From the NCBI GenBank assembly GCA_038396585.1, contig CP121691.1, positions 3,410,001 through 3,474,000 of the forward strand: a stretch of DNA of 64,000 bases, given 5' to 3'. Below the pieces are notes generated by a model. It had not been told where the DNA came from. It searched no databases and was given only the letters and a program-made list of their open reading frames with translations. This document shows positions 37,641 through 47,688 of this stretch, in pieces (the first letter of the stretch is position 1; each line of letters begins with the position of its first letter). A program made the position numbers and the translations under genes. Source of the stretch: Vallitaleaceae bacterium 9-2 (GTDB taxonomy: Bacteria; Bacillota; Clostridia; Lachnospirales; Vallitaleaceae).

Positions 37641-39294
37641 AGTCATATAAGTGATAATAATTGTTTGAATATTCGTTCTTTTTTCCATTTGAAGGACCTC
37701 ATATTAATAAAATTCAAGAAGACAATAGTAGTATCGAGATAAAACTAAACTCAATAACAAATACATGCAATTTACCAAAATACAACACAGTATCTGAACA
37801 TTGTCACGGTACCTACAAAAAAAAGATCAGGTTTTCCCGATATTGAGTAAAAACGCTACGTTGCACATAAGAGCAAGAGAATACTATTGTGACAATAAAG
37901 ACTGTGAAGTGAGTACAATTACAGAAACATTCAATGGTTTTATTGATTACTATAGTCGAATGACTGAACGGCTAGAAGACTTCCTTTGCTCTTTAGCATT
38001 AGGGACAAATTGCGAAGGTTTGGCTAGAACAAGCAAACTCATTGAGATACATATAAGCAGAGATACAATCATTTGTCTATTACTAAAGCATTATGAAAAT
38101 CAACCTTCATTCCAATGTGGTCCGATTATCGGTGTCGATGATTTTGCAACAAAAAATCGACATAATTATGGGATAATAATCGTTGACGAGACCACTCATA
38201 AATCCGTTACGATATTGGAAGGCAGAGATGGAAAAAGCTTAAAAGAATGGTTAAAAAAATAACAAACATGTCAAGGTCGTTACAAAAGATAGAGCAAGCG
38301 CTTATGCAAAAGCTATTTCGGAAGAACTCCTTGACGCCATGCAAGTGGCTGGAAAATTCCACCTTCATCAGAACCTTTTAGAAGCAATAAACTAATCACT
38401 TAATCGTGAATTACCCACTACGGTAAAGATACCTAAAGAATCAGAAATTGAAGTTGATAATAAAAATGATTCAACCATACATGAAAAGTATAACGGTAAA
38501 AAAATGCCACCAGCTGTGGATAACCTCCTGATTTTAGCCATAAAGCGTTATCAACTTATCGCCAAAATATAAAAATTCATAAAAGAAGATAGCACCAAAC
38601 GCGAGGTAGCTAGACGGCTTGGAATAAGTCGTAATACAGTAAGAAGATATGCATTAGACAAAGTAAAATGGCTATTTATCAAGAAACTATCGTTGAGTGC
38701 CTTAACACAGGTTATAGCAAGCGCAAGACAATAGAACGAATAATGGAATTAGGTTATGAAGGCGGCTCCATAAATGTCTATGACTATTTGAGAAAGGTTG
38801 AACAGGCTACAGGAAAGACATTTGAACCACTCCTATATATGAGAAATAAGATAACAGTACTTAAGCACAAAGCCGATTCAGTAGGCAGTAAATACGGCTT
38901 TATTACTCGAATTGGTGTGTCTAGATATTTATGGATGAATGGCGAATTAACTGCTGAACATCAAAAGTATATCTTTAAGCAATATCCAATATTATATAGA
39001 CTCAAACAATGTATTGAAGAATTCAGAAATATGTTCAAAAACAAAAATGTGCCAATGCTGTACTTGTTTATCGAACGCTACTCCAATTGTGAGATGAAAG
39101 AACTAGCTTCATTTGTAAATGGGTTAAACAAAGACATTGACGCTATCGAAAATGCAGTAACCTGTGATTTGAGTAATGGATTTGTTGAAGGGAGAAATAG
39201 CAAATTAAAGATGATAAAGCGAACGATGTACGACCGATGCAAATTAAATCTTTTGTCAGCAAGGATGATGTTATCTCCAATAAATTCGGGATGA
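37640..39294 (+). pseudogene. ISL3-family transposase, broken by frameshifts and stops
   Basis: The order of motifs is that of ISL3 (IS204/IS1001/IS1096/IS1165) transposases. First comes a Cys-containing zinc region (REYYCDNKDCEV), then the catalytic Asp segment VIGVDDFATKNRHNYGIIIV and RDGKSLKEWLKK. The second Asp region VTKDRASAYAKAI follows in another frame, then an internal helix-turn-helix (VARRLGISRNTVRRYAL), and the C terminus NGFVEGRNSKLKMIKRTMYDRC has the catalytic Glu. Frame breaks occur near 37835 and 38260 (an A-run), stops near 38393 and 38570, and a break near 38667. The 208-codon piece at 38668-39294 is the C-terminal part, not a separate gene. Confidence 0.82.
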
Positions 39295-39351
39295 TGGCTG
39301 ACGAATATTTGCGAAAGAACCAATTCTACTTGAGAATCAACAACTAATTAT

Positions 39352-39480
39352 TCTTCAAACAGACCTTAAATCATATCTCTCAAATCTTTTACCATTTCAT
39401 GAGCATCTTGAACTGTCTTAGATTGGTATTCTGTGATAAGTTGCTCGATTAATACTTCTTGTTCTGATGATTGCTTTTTA
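39352..39480 (-). pseudogene. Possible N-terminal fragment of an IS256-type transposase
   Basis: The minus strand encodes EQEVLIEQLITEYQSKTVQD and a following AHEMVKDLRDMI before a stop near 39374, similar in pattern to the N terminus of IS256-family transposases (a QxKSxED-type segment followed by KDL). It is too short to be sure. The rest of the interval to 39608 shows an AT-rich inverted-repeat region around 39490-39530 (CTAGATT and AATCTAG arms). Confidence 0.3.
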
Positions 39481-39608
39481 TGCTAAAAAAATTTTCCTAG
39501 ATTAAATTTATTTTAGTATCAATCTAGGAGAATTCATATTCACACAAAAACATTTACACTCACATACATATTTTTATCTATAATCTGGTGAAATTAAAAA
39601 CAGACTTA

Positions 39609-41483
39609 TTACGCTTCATTAACCTTTCCCTTTTTGTACAGATCAACAAATTTTGCTACAACCACAGAATCATATTTTATTCCCGCCAAACTTTCAAGAC
39701 GATCTATAGCCGCCTCAGGCTCATATTTCTTTCCATATTCCCTATTCGTCATTACATCATAAGCATCTGCGACAGCAATAATTCTACTATATAATGGAAT
39801 TTCTTCACCTTTTAAAGCATTTGGATAGCCAGAACCATCCCATTTTTCATGATGACTTAAGACATATCCTGCCAACTCTGAATAATCTTCTACTGACTTA
39901 AGAATCTGATAACCCACATCTACATGTCTTTTTAGTTCTTTATATTCTTCATGTGTAATAGCTTCCTTTTTTTCTAATAATGATTTAGAAATTACTATTT
40001 TACCAATATCATGCATTGCTCCAGCAAGCGATAAATCACTAGTTTCTTGATTACCTAGCTTAAAAGCTTTACCCACTAACCTCACAAGTCTCGCCACCTC
40101 CTTTGAATGCCTAGCCTCTGCTTTATTCGATTCGTATAAAGTCTTCATAATGGCTTTTATTGTAGAATTACGCATACTTCGACTTTCGCTAATTTTTTTT
40201 CGATACATATATTCTTCTGCTTTAACATAGATATCGTCAATAGACTCTTCTATATCTACTTTTGTCCCCCAGCCTATAGATACCGATACTTTCACACTCT
40301 CAATAGAAATATTTTCAAATGATTTATATATCCGTTTCATTAATATAGCTGCACTGTTTTCATCTGCACTAGGGAGCAAAATAACAAACTCATCTCCGCC
40401 AATTCTAGCGATAATCTCGTCGCTTCTACATGCTGATTTTAGAGTTTTTGCTACCATTTTAAGCAAATTATCCCCGGCTAAATGTCCAAATGCATCATTG
40501 GTTAACTTTAGTCCATTAACATCAATCATCAATATACTAAACGGTAAGTTCCTCTCAACGTCTAGCCGCCTAATCTCTTCTTCATAAAAATGTCTATTAT
40601 AAACACCGGTTAACTGATCATGATAACTTAAGAACTTAATTTTTTCGATTCTCTCAAGTTTCTCTGTATTATCACGAAATACTACCACAGCACCTAACGC
40701 GTCCTCGCCACTAATAATTGGTGCAATGCTATATTCAATTGGTAGTAGTTTGCCATCTTTCGTTTTCAAGGAAATGAATCCATTTAGCTTTTTCGTCTTT
40801 CTTGAAACCATAACCTCTCTTATTGAACATTCCACTTGGTGTTTTGTAATAGGATCGTACAAAGAAAAAACACTACAAAATCTAGTTCCCTTTGCTTCTT
40901 TCAATTTCCAACCTGTCAGTCTTTCGGCTTCAGCATTCATCATCTCTATATTACAATTTATATCTGACGATATAACACCATCGCTTAATGAATCTAGTGT
41001 TGTAAAGGTCAAAGCTTTTTCTTTTTCTAGGCGTTTTTTTTCTTCGTACTCAACTGTTACATCCGTAAAAATAGTAACAAATATATTGTTGTATGGACTA
41101 AAAACATTGACTCTAAAACGTTTTTTTAATGGCTCTGAATAATTTTCAAAAGTAATCTCCTTATTTAGTTGGACAACATCAACATATTGAATAATCCAAC
41201 TTTCTTCTAATCCTGGTATCACCTCTGTCGCATTCTTACCTAGTATATCTTCCGAAAGTAATCCAGTAATTTTTTCAAAGGAATCGTTAACTTTTAAAAA
41301 ACGGTAATCTATTGCACTTTCATTTTCATCATAAACTAATTCATGTAAAGCAACACCTTCTTTCAGATGGTGCATCACCAAATCATCAAACCATTTTTCA
41401 TCAATTTTTTTCTCTCTTCTATAAATAACATACAATAAGTATGAAACTAATGACTCAAGGATTACTATTATTTTTTTCCCCAT
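39609..41483 (-). CDS. PAS-GGDEF-HD-GYP c-di-GMP enzyme
   Basis: 624 aa. A short N-terminal hydrophobic stretch (residues 5-20) is followed by two PAS-like domains (about 30-150 and 160-285). A GGDEF domain (about 290-450) has the intact motif RIGGDEFVILL, and an HD-GYP domain (about 460-620) has MHDIGKIVIS and HHEKWDGSGYP. GGDEF makes c-di-GMP and HD-GYP breaks it down, so the protein may switch between the two activities under PAS control; this is known for hybrids but not proven here. The start has GAGGAG 6 bases upstream. It is the second gene of an operon with the EAL protein, 17 bases away. Confidence 0.9.
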   Translation of the reverse strand: MGKKIIVILESLVSYLLYVIYRREKKIDEKWFDDLVMHHLKEGVALHELVYDENESAIDYRFLKVNDSFEKITGLLSEDILGKNATEVIPGLEESWIIQYVDVVQLNKEITFENYSEPLKKRFRVNVFSPYNNIFVTIFTDVTVEYEEKKRLEKEKALTFTTLDSLSDGVISSDINCNIEMMNAEAERLTGWKLKEAKGTRFCSVFSLYDPITKHQVECSIREVMVSRKTKKLNGFISLKTKDGKLLPIEYSIAPIISGEDALGAVVVFRDNTEKLERIEKIKFLSYHDQLTGVYNRHFYEEEIRRLDVERNLPFSILMIDVNGLKLTNDAFGHLAGDNLLKMVAKTLKSACRSDEIIARIGGDEFVILLPSADENSAAILMKRIYKSFENISIESVKVSVSIGWGTKVDIEESIDDIYVKAEEYMYRKKISESRSMRNSTIKAIMKTLYESNKAEARHSKEVARLVRLVGKAFKLGNQETSDLSLAGAMHDIGKIVISKSLLEKKEAITHEEYKELKRHVDVGYQILKSVEDYSELAGYVLSHHEKWDGSGYPNALKGEEIPLYSRIIAVADAYDVMTNREYGKKYEPEAAIDRLESLAGIKYDSVVVAKFVDLYKKGKVNEA

Positions 41484-41500
41484 AAAATCTCCTCTTTATC

Positions 41501-44215
41501 CTACTTCTCATTAATATATGCGATAAAATCTGCTTTGTCGAGGGGTTTACTATAATAATATCCTTGAATTTTTGAACACCCCAAACGGACAAGAAACTCA
41601 ACTTGTTCAAGTGTTTCAGCGCCTTCTGCTAACACATCAATTCCAAGTATTTCAGCCATATTTACTAAAATACTAGCTAATTTACCATCGTCATCCTTAG
41701 GATAATCTTTAATAAAACTTCTATCTATTTTAATTTTATCAATAGGAAGGGTTTTTAAATAAGATAGGGATGAATACCCCATTCCAAAATCGTCAATGGC
41801 AATTTTTAATCCAGCTCTTTGCATATCTTTTAACATCTGGGCACTCTTTTCTTGATTTGATAATAACAAGCTTTCAGTTATTTCAATTTCAAGATTCTCA
41901 TAATTAATATCTAACGAATCTATTATCGAAAATAGATTTTCAAGAAACATTCCTTCCTGCATCTGGATAGCCGAAAGGTTGATTGCACATCTAATATTTT
42001 TATACGCTTCCGGTATACAATTTAAAATTTCATTAAAATCACTACACACTCTTTTTACCACCCAATACCCTATGTCTACTATAAGATTATTTCGTTCTGC
42101 AATTGGAATAAATACACCCGGTGAAACAAGTCCTAATTTTTCGTTTTTCCATCGAATTAAAGCTTCCACACCTACAACATAACCTGTTGTAGAATCAACC
42201 TGTGGCTGATAAACCACAAAAAATTCATTCTCTGCTATTGCTTTTCTTAGATGACCTTCAATCTCATTTTCTTGATTAAGTTCATTGATCATTTCTTCTT
42301 TAAAAAAAGCAATTTCTCCTGCTAACCTATTTGATGACCACTCTAAAGCAATGATTGAATTCAAAAGTAACTTTTTCAAATCATCTGTATCATGTGGCCA
42401 AAATGATACTCCTATTCTTGTTTTGAAAAATAGTTCTCTATCATTTATCTCAATAATTTTAGAAAGGCCTTTTTGAATTTCAGCCACAAACTTCTTGGGT
42501 TCAACATTTAAATGTTTCATGCCAACAATTACTGTAAAAATATTTCTACCCGTTTGTGCAATAAAATCCTCCTCATTAATCAATGGTTTCACAGTATCCA
42601 TAAATAGTTCAGCACTTTTTGTTTCAAAATCGACAAATGATGTTATCAATTGATTATAATTTTCAATGGCAATATATAGAACCATAAAACTAAACTCTTC
42701 ATCATGAACACTTTGCTTTAGCAACTGCAACATCATATCTTCGTTAGGTACGAAAAGGTTACTATCTTTTCTACTGATATCCTGAAGGCTATCTAGTTTA
42801 TTCTTTTGCATCGACATATCATTAAATATACTCACATAATGGTGCACACCGGAATTTTTACTTTTAACTGCAATAATTCTCATTTTCTGTGGATATAAAA
42901 CCCCACTTTTCTTTTTATCCCATAGCATCCCCTCCCATGAGCCACTTCGATTAATAACCTGCCACATTCTTTTGTAAAATTCCTCGTTTTGTTTACCTGA
43001 CTTGAAATCTTTGGGTTGCATACCAAGAACTTCATTTTGTTTATAACCAGTTATTTGCTCAAATGCAGCATTTACATAGGTTATATTAGTATATATGTCA
43101 GTAATAATTACTCCGTCATTTGTACTATTGGCAATTAATTCAGTAATCTCTAGCTTGCTGTCTTTTTTTTTCGATTTTTCTGCTATATAACCATAGATGA
43201 ATGCAAAAAGAATAATCAATAGGACGATTACTGAATTTCTAGCTTCAAAAGCCGTTTCAAAAATTGCCTTACCAGAAAACAAATTACTCGTATCTATATA
43301 ATGAATAGCAATCCACCGTTCTTCATAATGAGGATTCTCTCCCCTGGTTTTTGTTAGAATATCATAATAGGTAATCAACTCATTAGAATATTCAATGTAA
43401 CCCACATTATCTTTGTTAATTACCTCCCATGCCTTATTATTTATTTGCCCAAAGCTTAAGCCTTCTGTTTCTCTGAACATAAAGGAGAAATTTTTATCGT
43501 TATCTTGATGTAAAATAAATTCCCCATATCGATTGACTATATAAAACCAGAAGTAGTCCAAATCTTTGTGAGACTCGTGTCCCTTTAATACTTCTACAAA
43601 GTACTCCGCTTTATAATTAATGATTAGCATTCCTATAAAGTCATTTTCCCTATCAAAAAGCGGTGTAGCAAAACGTACCATTGGCTTGTGTGGCAATTCT
43701 ATCACTCCATTTTCTAAATTTAAGTCTAAAGGTGATATAAAAACTTCATCATACTCTAAGGCTTTAGTTTTTTGAAAATAATATCGATTGCTTTTATCCT
43801 GCAATTCACTTTTTTCATAGAATTTAACGTCATTTTGGCGTTCGTTATCTACTCGAATGAGTTCCATTCCTGATTTATCAAGTAGTCTAAGTTGATCATA
43901 ATCCTCCTTATTCATCATAACTCGTTCAAACATCCTTTCTAATTGATAAAAGCTTTCTTCTGTTGGTTCTGAAAGATATTGTTGAAATTCATCTGAATCT
44001 CTAATAATTTTAAGGTTTTCTATGATTTCATCTATATAATTATCAACGAGAAACTCTGTATTACTATCTTTTATCTCGTTTTGATGAATTAAGTTTTGAG
44101 TGACATGTTTCTTTTCTTGATATAAATTGTAGCTTATAAAAGCAACCCATATCAAAATTAACGGTAACGCAACCATTAGAGTTCTCTTAATGATATTTTG
44201 TTTGAATTTATTCAT
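41501..44215 (-). CDS. Membrane dCache-PAS-degenerate GGDEF-EAL phosphodiesterase
   Basis: 904 aa. Helices at about residues 12-32 and 330-350 enclose an extracellular dCache-type sensor. A PAS domain follows (about 360-480), then a GGDEF-like domain whose signature is lost (TGRNIFTVIV in place of GGDEF), and an EAL domain (about 645-900). The EAL domain has VEALIRW, EITESLLLS and AIDDFGMGYSSLSYL, so the c-di-GMP hydrolysing residues look complete while the cyclase site is not. It probably lowers c-di-GMP in response to an external ligand. It precedes the GGDEF/HD-GYP gene in one operon. Confidence 0.9.
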   Translation of the reverse strand: MNKFKQNIIKRTLMVALPLILIWVAFISYNLYQEKKHVTQNLIHQNEIKDSNTEFLVDNYIDEIIENLKIIRDSDEFQQYLSEPTEESFYQLERMFERVMMNKEDYDQLRLLDKSGMELIRVDNERQNDVKFYEKSELQDKSNRYYFQKTKALEYDEVFISPLDLNLENGVIELPHKPMVRFATPLFDRENDFIGMLIINYKAEYFVEVLKGHESHKDLDYFWFYIVNRYGEFILHQDNDKNFSFMFRETEGLSFGQINNKAWEVINKDNVGYIEYSNELITYYDILTKTRGENPHYEERWIAIHYIDTSNLFSGKAIFETAFEARNSVIVLLIILFAFIYGYIAEKSKKKDSKLEITELIANSTNDGVIITDIYTNITYVNAAFEQITGYKQNEVLGMQPKDFKSGKQNEEFYKRMWQVINRSGSWEGMLWDKKKSGVLYPQKMRIIAVKSKNSGVHHYVSIFNDMSMQKNKLDSLQDISRKDSNLFVPNEDMMLQLLKQSVHDEEFSFMVLYIAIENYNQLITSFVDFETKSAELFMDTVKPLINEEDFIAQTGRNIFTVIVGMKHLNVEPKKFVAEIQKGLSKIIEINDRELFFKTRIGVSFWPHDTDDLKKLLLNSIIALEWSSNRLAGEIAFFKEEMINELNQENEIEGHLRKAIAENEFFVVYQPQVDSTTGYVVGVEALIRWKNEKLGLVSPGVFIPIAERNNLIVDIGYWVVKRVCSDFNEILNCIPEAYKNIRCAINLSAIQMQEGMFLENLFSIIDSLDINYENLEIEITESLLLSNQEKSAQMLKDMQRAGLKIAIDDFGMGYSSLSYLKTLPIDKIKIDRSFIKDYPKDDDGKLASILVNMAEILGIDVLAEGAETLEQVEFLVRLGCSKIQGYYYSKPLDKADFIAYINEK

Positions 44216-44528
44216 TTAATACCTCCATGGTTTTTCTTATAGTATCATGCTTTTACATTTCTACATTTAATGATACTCTATTTATTTCACTTTATCAACA
44301 TTCTGTATTCTATCGGACTTAAATATTTTGAAGATAAATGACTCCATGACTGTTGAATCAGTGAACATAAGCGAATACTTTGATACCGAAATCATTTGTA
44401 TAATGAACCAGCCTCGAAAATCAAAACTACATTTTTAAAGCACCGTAATAATTACGGTGCTTTAAAGAATAAGACAGAACTATAAAAGTCACATAAAAAT
44501 GCATCTGCAACGAATAAAAGCCGGCAAT
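44216..44528. other. Intergenic region with a bidirectional hairpin
   Basis: A near-perfect palindrome at 44434-44466 (16-bp arms, single central base, core GCACCGTAAT) lies between the c-di-GMP operon and the ArsR gene. The flanking T/A tracts are short in both directions. It could serve as a weak terminator for the ArsR transcript. No gene was found in the interval. Confidence 0.45.
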
Positions 44529-44666
44529 TTACACATGCATAAGAGCCTCGACAAGTGTAAAAATTGATTTGAATACTCTTAATAATAGCAAACCTTCCAC
44601 TTTATCTTTTTCTTCACTATTTAGTATACTAAGCCATTTCATTAACTCATTTTTTTCAACTACATA
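44529..44666 (-). other. In-frame open extension behind the ArsR stop codon
   Basis: Directly after the TAA of the ArsR gene the same frame stays open for 45 further codons to a second TAA at 44529-44531. The extension is protein-like (VEKNELMKWLSILNSEEKDK, then a Leu-rich helix). Either the regulator was longer and has gained a premature stop, or this is chance. It has no start codon or ribosome binding site of its own. Confidence 0.35.
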
Positions 44667-45080
44667 TTATTCTTTTTTTATTTCATTCCATTCATTGCTT
44701 TCAGCACCAATTACGCACTTACCATCAACTCTCATTGATAGACGTTTTTCACAACGCTTTATTTCTTCAGTCATTAATTCTCTAGGAATTACCATAACTG
44801 TTTGTCTAATATGTTTATCGAACAAATCATAACTGGATCGATAATGATAAAACGACCACCTTCCTTCTTTTTTCTCATAAATTAATCCTGCATTTTTTAG
44901 TATTCTTAAATGCTTTGATACATTATACTGACTTTCTTCCAATACATCAATTATTTCAGAAACACTTATTTTCGAATCAATAGATAATAATAGCCACATG
45001 ATTTTAACTCTTGTCATATCGGATAATGCTTTGAAAATCATTGTATAGCTCTCCAACGGATTTATTTCATAATTTTTCAT
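44667..45080 (-). CDS. ArsR/SmtB-family transcriptional regulator (winged helix)
   Basis: 137 aa. A winged helix of the ArsR type covers residues about 12-90 (LSDMTRVKIMWLLL, then SEIIDVLEESQYNVSKHLRIL and GRWSFYHYR). There is no CxC-type metal site in the recognition helix; two Cys residues sit in the C-terminal tail (KRCEKR, DGKCVIG). The start at 45080 has AGGAGG 5 bases upstream and lies one base after the stop of the MFS transporter gene, so the two are co-transcribed and the regulator probably controls the transporter. The inducer is unknown. Confidence 0.85.
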   Translation of the reverse strand: MKNYEINPLESYTMIFKALSDMTRVKIMWLLLSIDSKISVSEIIDVLEESQYNVSKHLRILKNAGLIYEKKEGRWSFYHYRSSYDLFDKHIRQTVMVIPRELMTEEIKRCEKRLSMRVDGKCVIGAESNEWNEIKKE

Positions 45081-45081
45081 A

Positions 45082-46335
45082 TTAACCTCCTTTCGCTTCA
45101 ATACATTTTTCAAATAAAGTCAGGCTTTTTTCACAATATCTGATTGAAGGTATAGTAAAACACAAAATTGCTGCGATTAAAGTAATAATTCCTGCAATTA
45201 AAAACCACTTTTCCACACCAAAGATATCTGCTATTATTCCAGACAAAATGAAACCAACTGGAGCAATAATTAATTTAATGCTAGAAGACAAAGACATCAT
45301 TCTTCCTAAATACTTTTTCTCAACACTTTGCTGTAGGATTGGATTATACATCCCCCAGTAAAATGGTCCTGAAATCCCCATTAAACAAGATAAAAAGACA
45401 AACCCATAGAAATCATTTGGTGTTAAGAACCCTGTAAAAATTAAACTAAGCGACATTAATAAGTAGGAACAAATAATGGTGTTAACTTTATTTGTTGTTC
45501 CTCCCCAAAATCCAAGCACAATGGAACCAAACAATAATCCAACAGAAAAGGTGATTTCTGCAATACTTGCATGGATACTAGTCCCTCCAAAATATGACAT
45601 ACTCATTAGTGGAAAAAAAGCACTTGTCGGCATTAGAGCCAAAGTATAGAGAGTTCCAATTAAAATAAGTCCCATGATTCCCTTATTAGATTTTAACAAG
45701 AGGAATCCCTCTTTTGCCTCTTTTATTATCACAAATTTTGATGCATACTCAACCTGCTTGCTATTACTAGGGATTATACTAATGTACAGTGTTAATATAG
45801 CAATTAAGACTCCAATTACATCAACAAATATAATGCTACTTAAACTACATATACTATATAATACGGCTGCAATCGCTGGGCTGATGAGCATTGATACAGC
45901 CTCTAATCCCTGAGAATAACCAGTACATTTGGTTAGTTTTTTTGCTGGCACAATCTGAGGTATTATCGTCTGTAATGTAGGTTGATGGAATGCTGTTCCA
46001 ATAGATCGAAGCAATAAAACAATTAATATTAGCATAATTGAAAGTTTATCAAATAAATCTATGACAACAAGGATTGAGCTTACAAAGGCAATAAACGCTT
46101 CTGAAATAATCATAATCATCTTACGATTATAACGATCAATATATACACCAATAAAAGAACCAAGCACAGCCTGTGGCAGAAAACTAATAAACATAGAAGC
46201 AGATAAAAGTAATGCCGAACCACTTTTATCGGTCAAATACCACATAATCACAAATTGAATTATAGAGCTAGAAAGCTACAAAAAAACCTGTCCTATCCAT
46301 ATAATCCAAAAATTCATTTCCCAAGTCTTTATCAT
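45082..46335 (-). pseudogene. MFS exporter gene with an in-frame stop in helix 1
   Basis: A 12-helix major-facilitator protein of about 417 codons of the macrolide-efflux/EntS-like group (GVYIDRYNRKMIMI loop between helices 2 and 3). From an ATG at 46335 the frame reads MIKTWEMNFWIIWIGQVF and then meets TAG at 46276-46278, in the first helix. It then continues open from an ATG at 46251 to the end. The downstream part (389 codons) might be made from that ATG but would lack most of helix 1. Thus it is either a very recent pseudogene or a read error. Confidence 0.72.
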
Positions 46336-46636
46336 TTTTTCGAGCCTTTCAATCTCTGCTAGCTTCTAGTTTCTCAGTTTAAACACTATAATTCCGACAT
46401 CTGCAATCAAGACACCACCTTTAAATTATTGATTCTCATGTATTAACCTAGAACTTCTGAAATAGTTATGCTGTTTGAGCAAGGTCATTATGTGAGCTTG
46501 ATTTTGTGTTTAAACTAAGCTTATAGTTTAGCTTGCCCTATTAATTTTCCTATGCATCCTTAATGCATGCCGGATATCGCATACATTAAGAATTTTCTTT
46601 TTTAAATAATTTGTAAAATTTTCATTAAATATTTGC
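46336..46636. other. Intergenic region upstream of the MFS gene
   Basis: About 300 AT-rich bases. A 7-bp-arm inverted repeat (TAAACTA and TAGTTTA at 46511-46530) is the only symmetrical element noted and could be an operator. No gene or scrap was recognised. Confidence 0.3.
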
Positions 46637-47638
46637 TTATATAAACATAAATAAAATTCCACCAATCATTGCAAGTACAAGCACTGTTAATGTAAAAGCT
46701 AGTACGCCCTTAGGTTTTAGCATAGAAGAAAGAATGGCAAGCTCAGGCAGACTAGCCCCTGTTCCACCAATTAAAAGGGCCATAGCCGCCCCCATACCCA
46801 TACCCTTTGTCAGCAAAGTACTAAGAAGTGGGATAGCCATTTCAATGCGTAGATACAAAGGAACACCAATAACTGCTGCAACTGGTATTGCATACCAGGA
46901 TGAATTACCAACGTATCGTTCTACAATACTGCTAGGGATAAATGCAAGTGCAATACCACTGATTGCTGCTCCAAGAATTGCGTAGGGAACAATCTGTCGA
47001 AACAATGCAAATGCAAAGCGAAATGCACCTTGTATCTTGTTTTTATGTATTGCTTTAGCAGAAGTTTCACAGCAATTTCTCACTGAAGCAATCGATGAAA
47101 CCGAGCAATCACTTATAACTTTAGGTTCTAAGCACTCTGTATTTGTTCCACCACATCCACCATGAAGTTGTTGATTTTTTGATGCTGCAATTTCAGCTAG
47201 ATTTTTAACTTGATGGCGTACCTTGCTGCGCCCAACCGTCAATCCTGAGAAAACTGCACCGCCAAATGTAATTATAAAATAAATGATCGCAACTTTCCAG
47301 CCAAATGTTGCAATTATAATACCTACAACCACGAAATTAGAAAGAGGTGCAGAAATCAGAAATGGTAATACCGTTGAAAACGGTGCTGCCATTTCAATCA
47401 TTCCCATTGCTACAGGCACCATTGAAGCACTACAAAACGGAGTAAGAACACCAAGTCCAGCCCCCATGATGGCTCCCATAACAGTATTTTGATTTTTTAA
47501 TTTTTTTTGAAATTTTTCCTGTGGAATATATTCTCGCACAAATCCCGTTAAAACAGAAATCCCCGCAATAATAACTACTAGCACCCATGCAACGTGCCAA
47601 AATTCTCCCAACGCAATCTTTAGTTGTTCTGTAAACAT
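46637..47638 (-). CDS. ArsP/YraQ-type permease (PF03773-like) with Cys-rich loop
   Basis: 333 aa with about eight to nine helices in two repeats, each holding a conserved element (TPFCSASMVPVAMG in the first, GVPLYLRIEMAIPLLSTLL in the second). Members export organoarsenicals or other metals. The central cytoplasmic loop (about residues 160-195) carries five Cys residues (GGCGG, TECLE, SDCSV and a vicinal NCCE), suggesting thiophilic ligand binding. There is a TGGAGG site before the ATG. It stands alone, but only some 10 kb from the arsenic island. The substrate is inferred, not shown. Confidence 0.78.
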   Translation of the reverse strand: MFTEQLKIALGEFWHVAWVLVVIIAGISVLTGFVREYIPQEKFQKKLKNQNTVMGAIMGAGLGVLTPFCSASMVPVAMGMIEMAAPFSTVLPFLISAPLSNFVVVGIIIATFGWKVAIIYFIITFGGAVFSGLTVGRSKVRHQVKNLAEIAASKNQQLHGGCGGTNTECLEPKVISDCSVSSIASVRNCCETSAKAIHKNKIQGAFRFAFALFRQIVPYAILGAAISGIALAFIPSSIVERYVGNSSWYAIPVAAVIGVPLYLRIEMAIPLLSTLLTKGMGMGAAMALLIGGTGASLPELAILSSMLKPKGVLAFTLTVLVLAMIGGILFMFI

Positions 47639-47668
47639 ATTTTTTCCTCCACTTTTCTATGAATGTAT

Positions 47669-47688
47669 ATATGCGCTTTTATGCATAT
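47669..47688. promoter_or_regulatory. Candidate ArsR/SmtB-type operator before the permease gene
   Basis: ATATGC and GCATAT arms are separated by 8 bases, about 30 bases upstream of the permease start codon. ArsR/SmtB operators are AT-rich inverted repeats of this size. No regulator is directly linked, so confidence is low. The rest of the gap up to 48241 (about 550 bases) is AT-rich; nothing else was recognised. Confidence 0.3.

Noticed and set aside
38668-39294. 208-codon open frame as an independent gene
   Set aside because: It carries the C-terminal motifs of an ISL3 transposase whose earlier motifs lie just upstream in shifted frames; it is part of one pseudogene.
9932-46278. Stop-codon reassignment or TAG readthrough, suggested by in-frame TAG in istA and in the MFS gene
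   Set aside because: Many intact genes use normal stops; one of these two genes is a decaying transposase; two cases in 64 kb are explained by decay or read errors.
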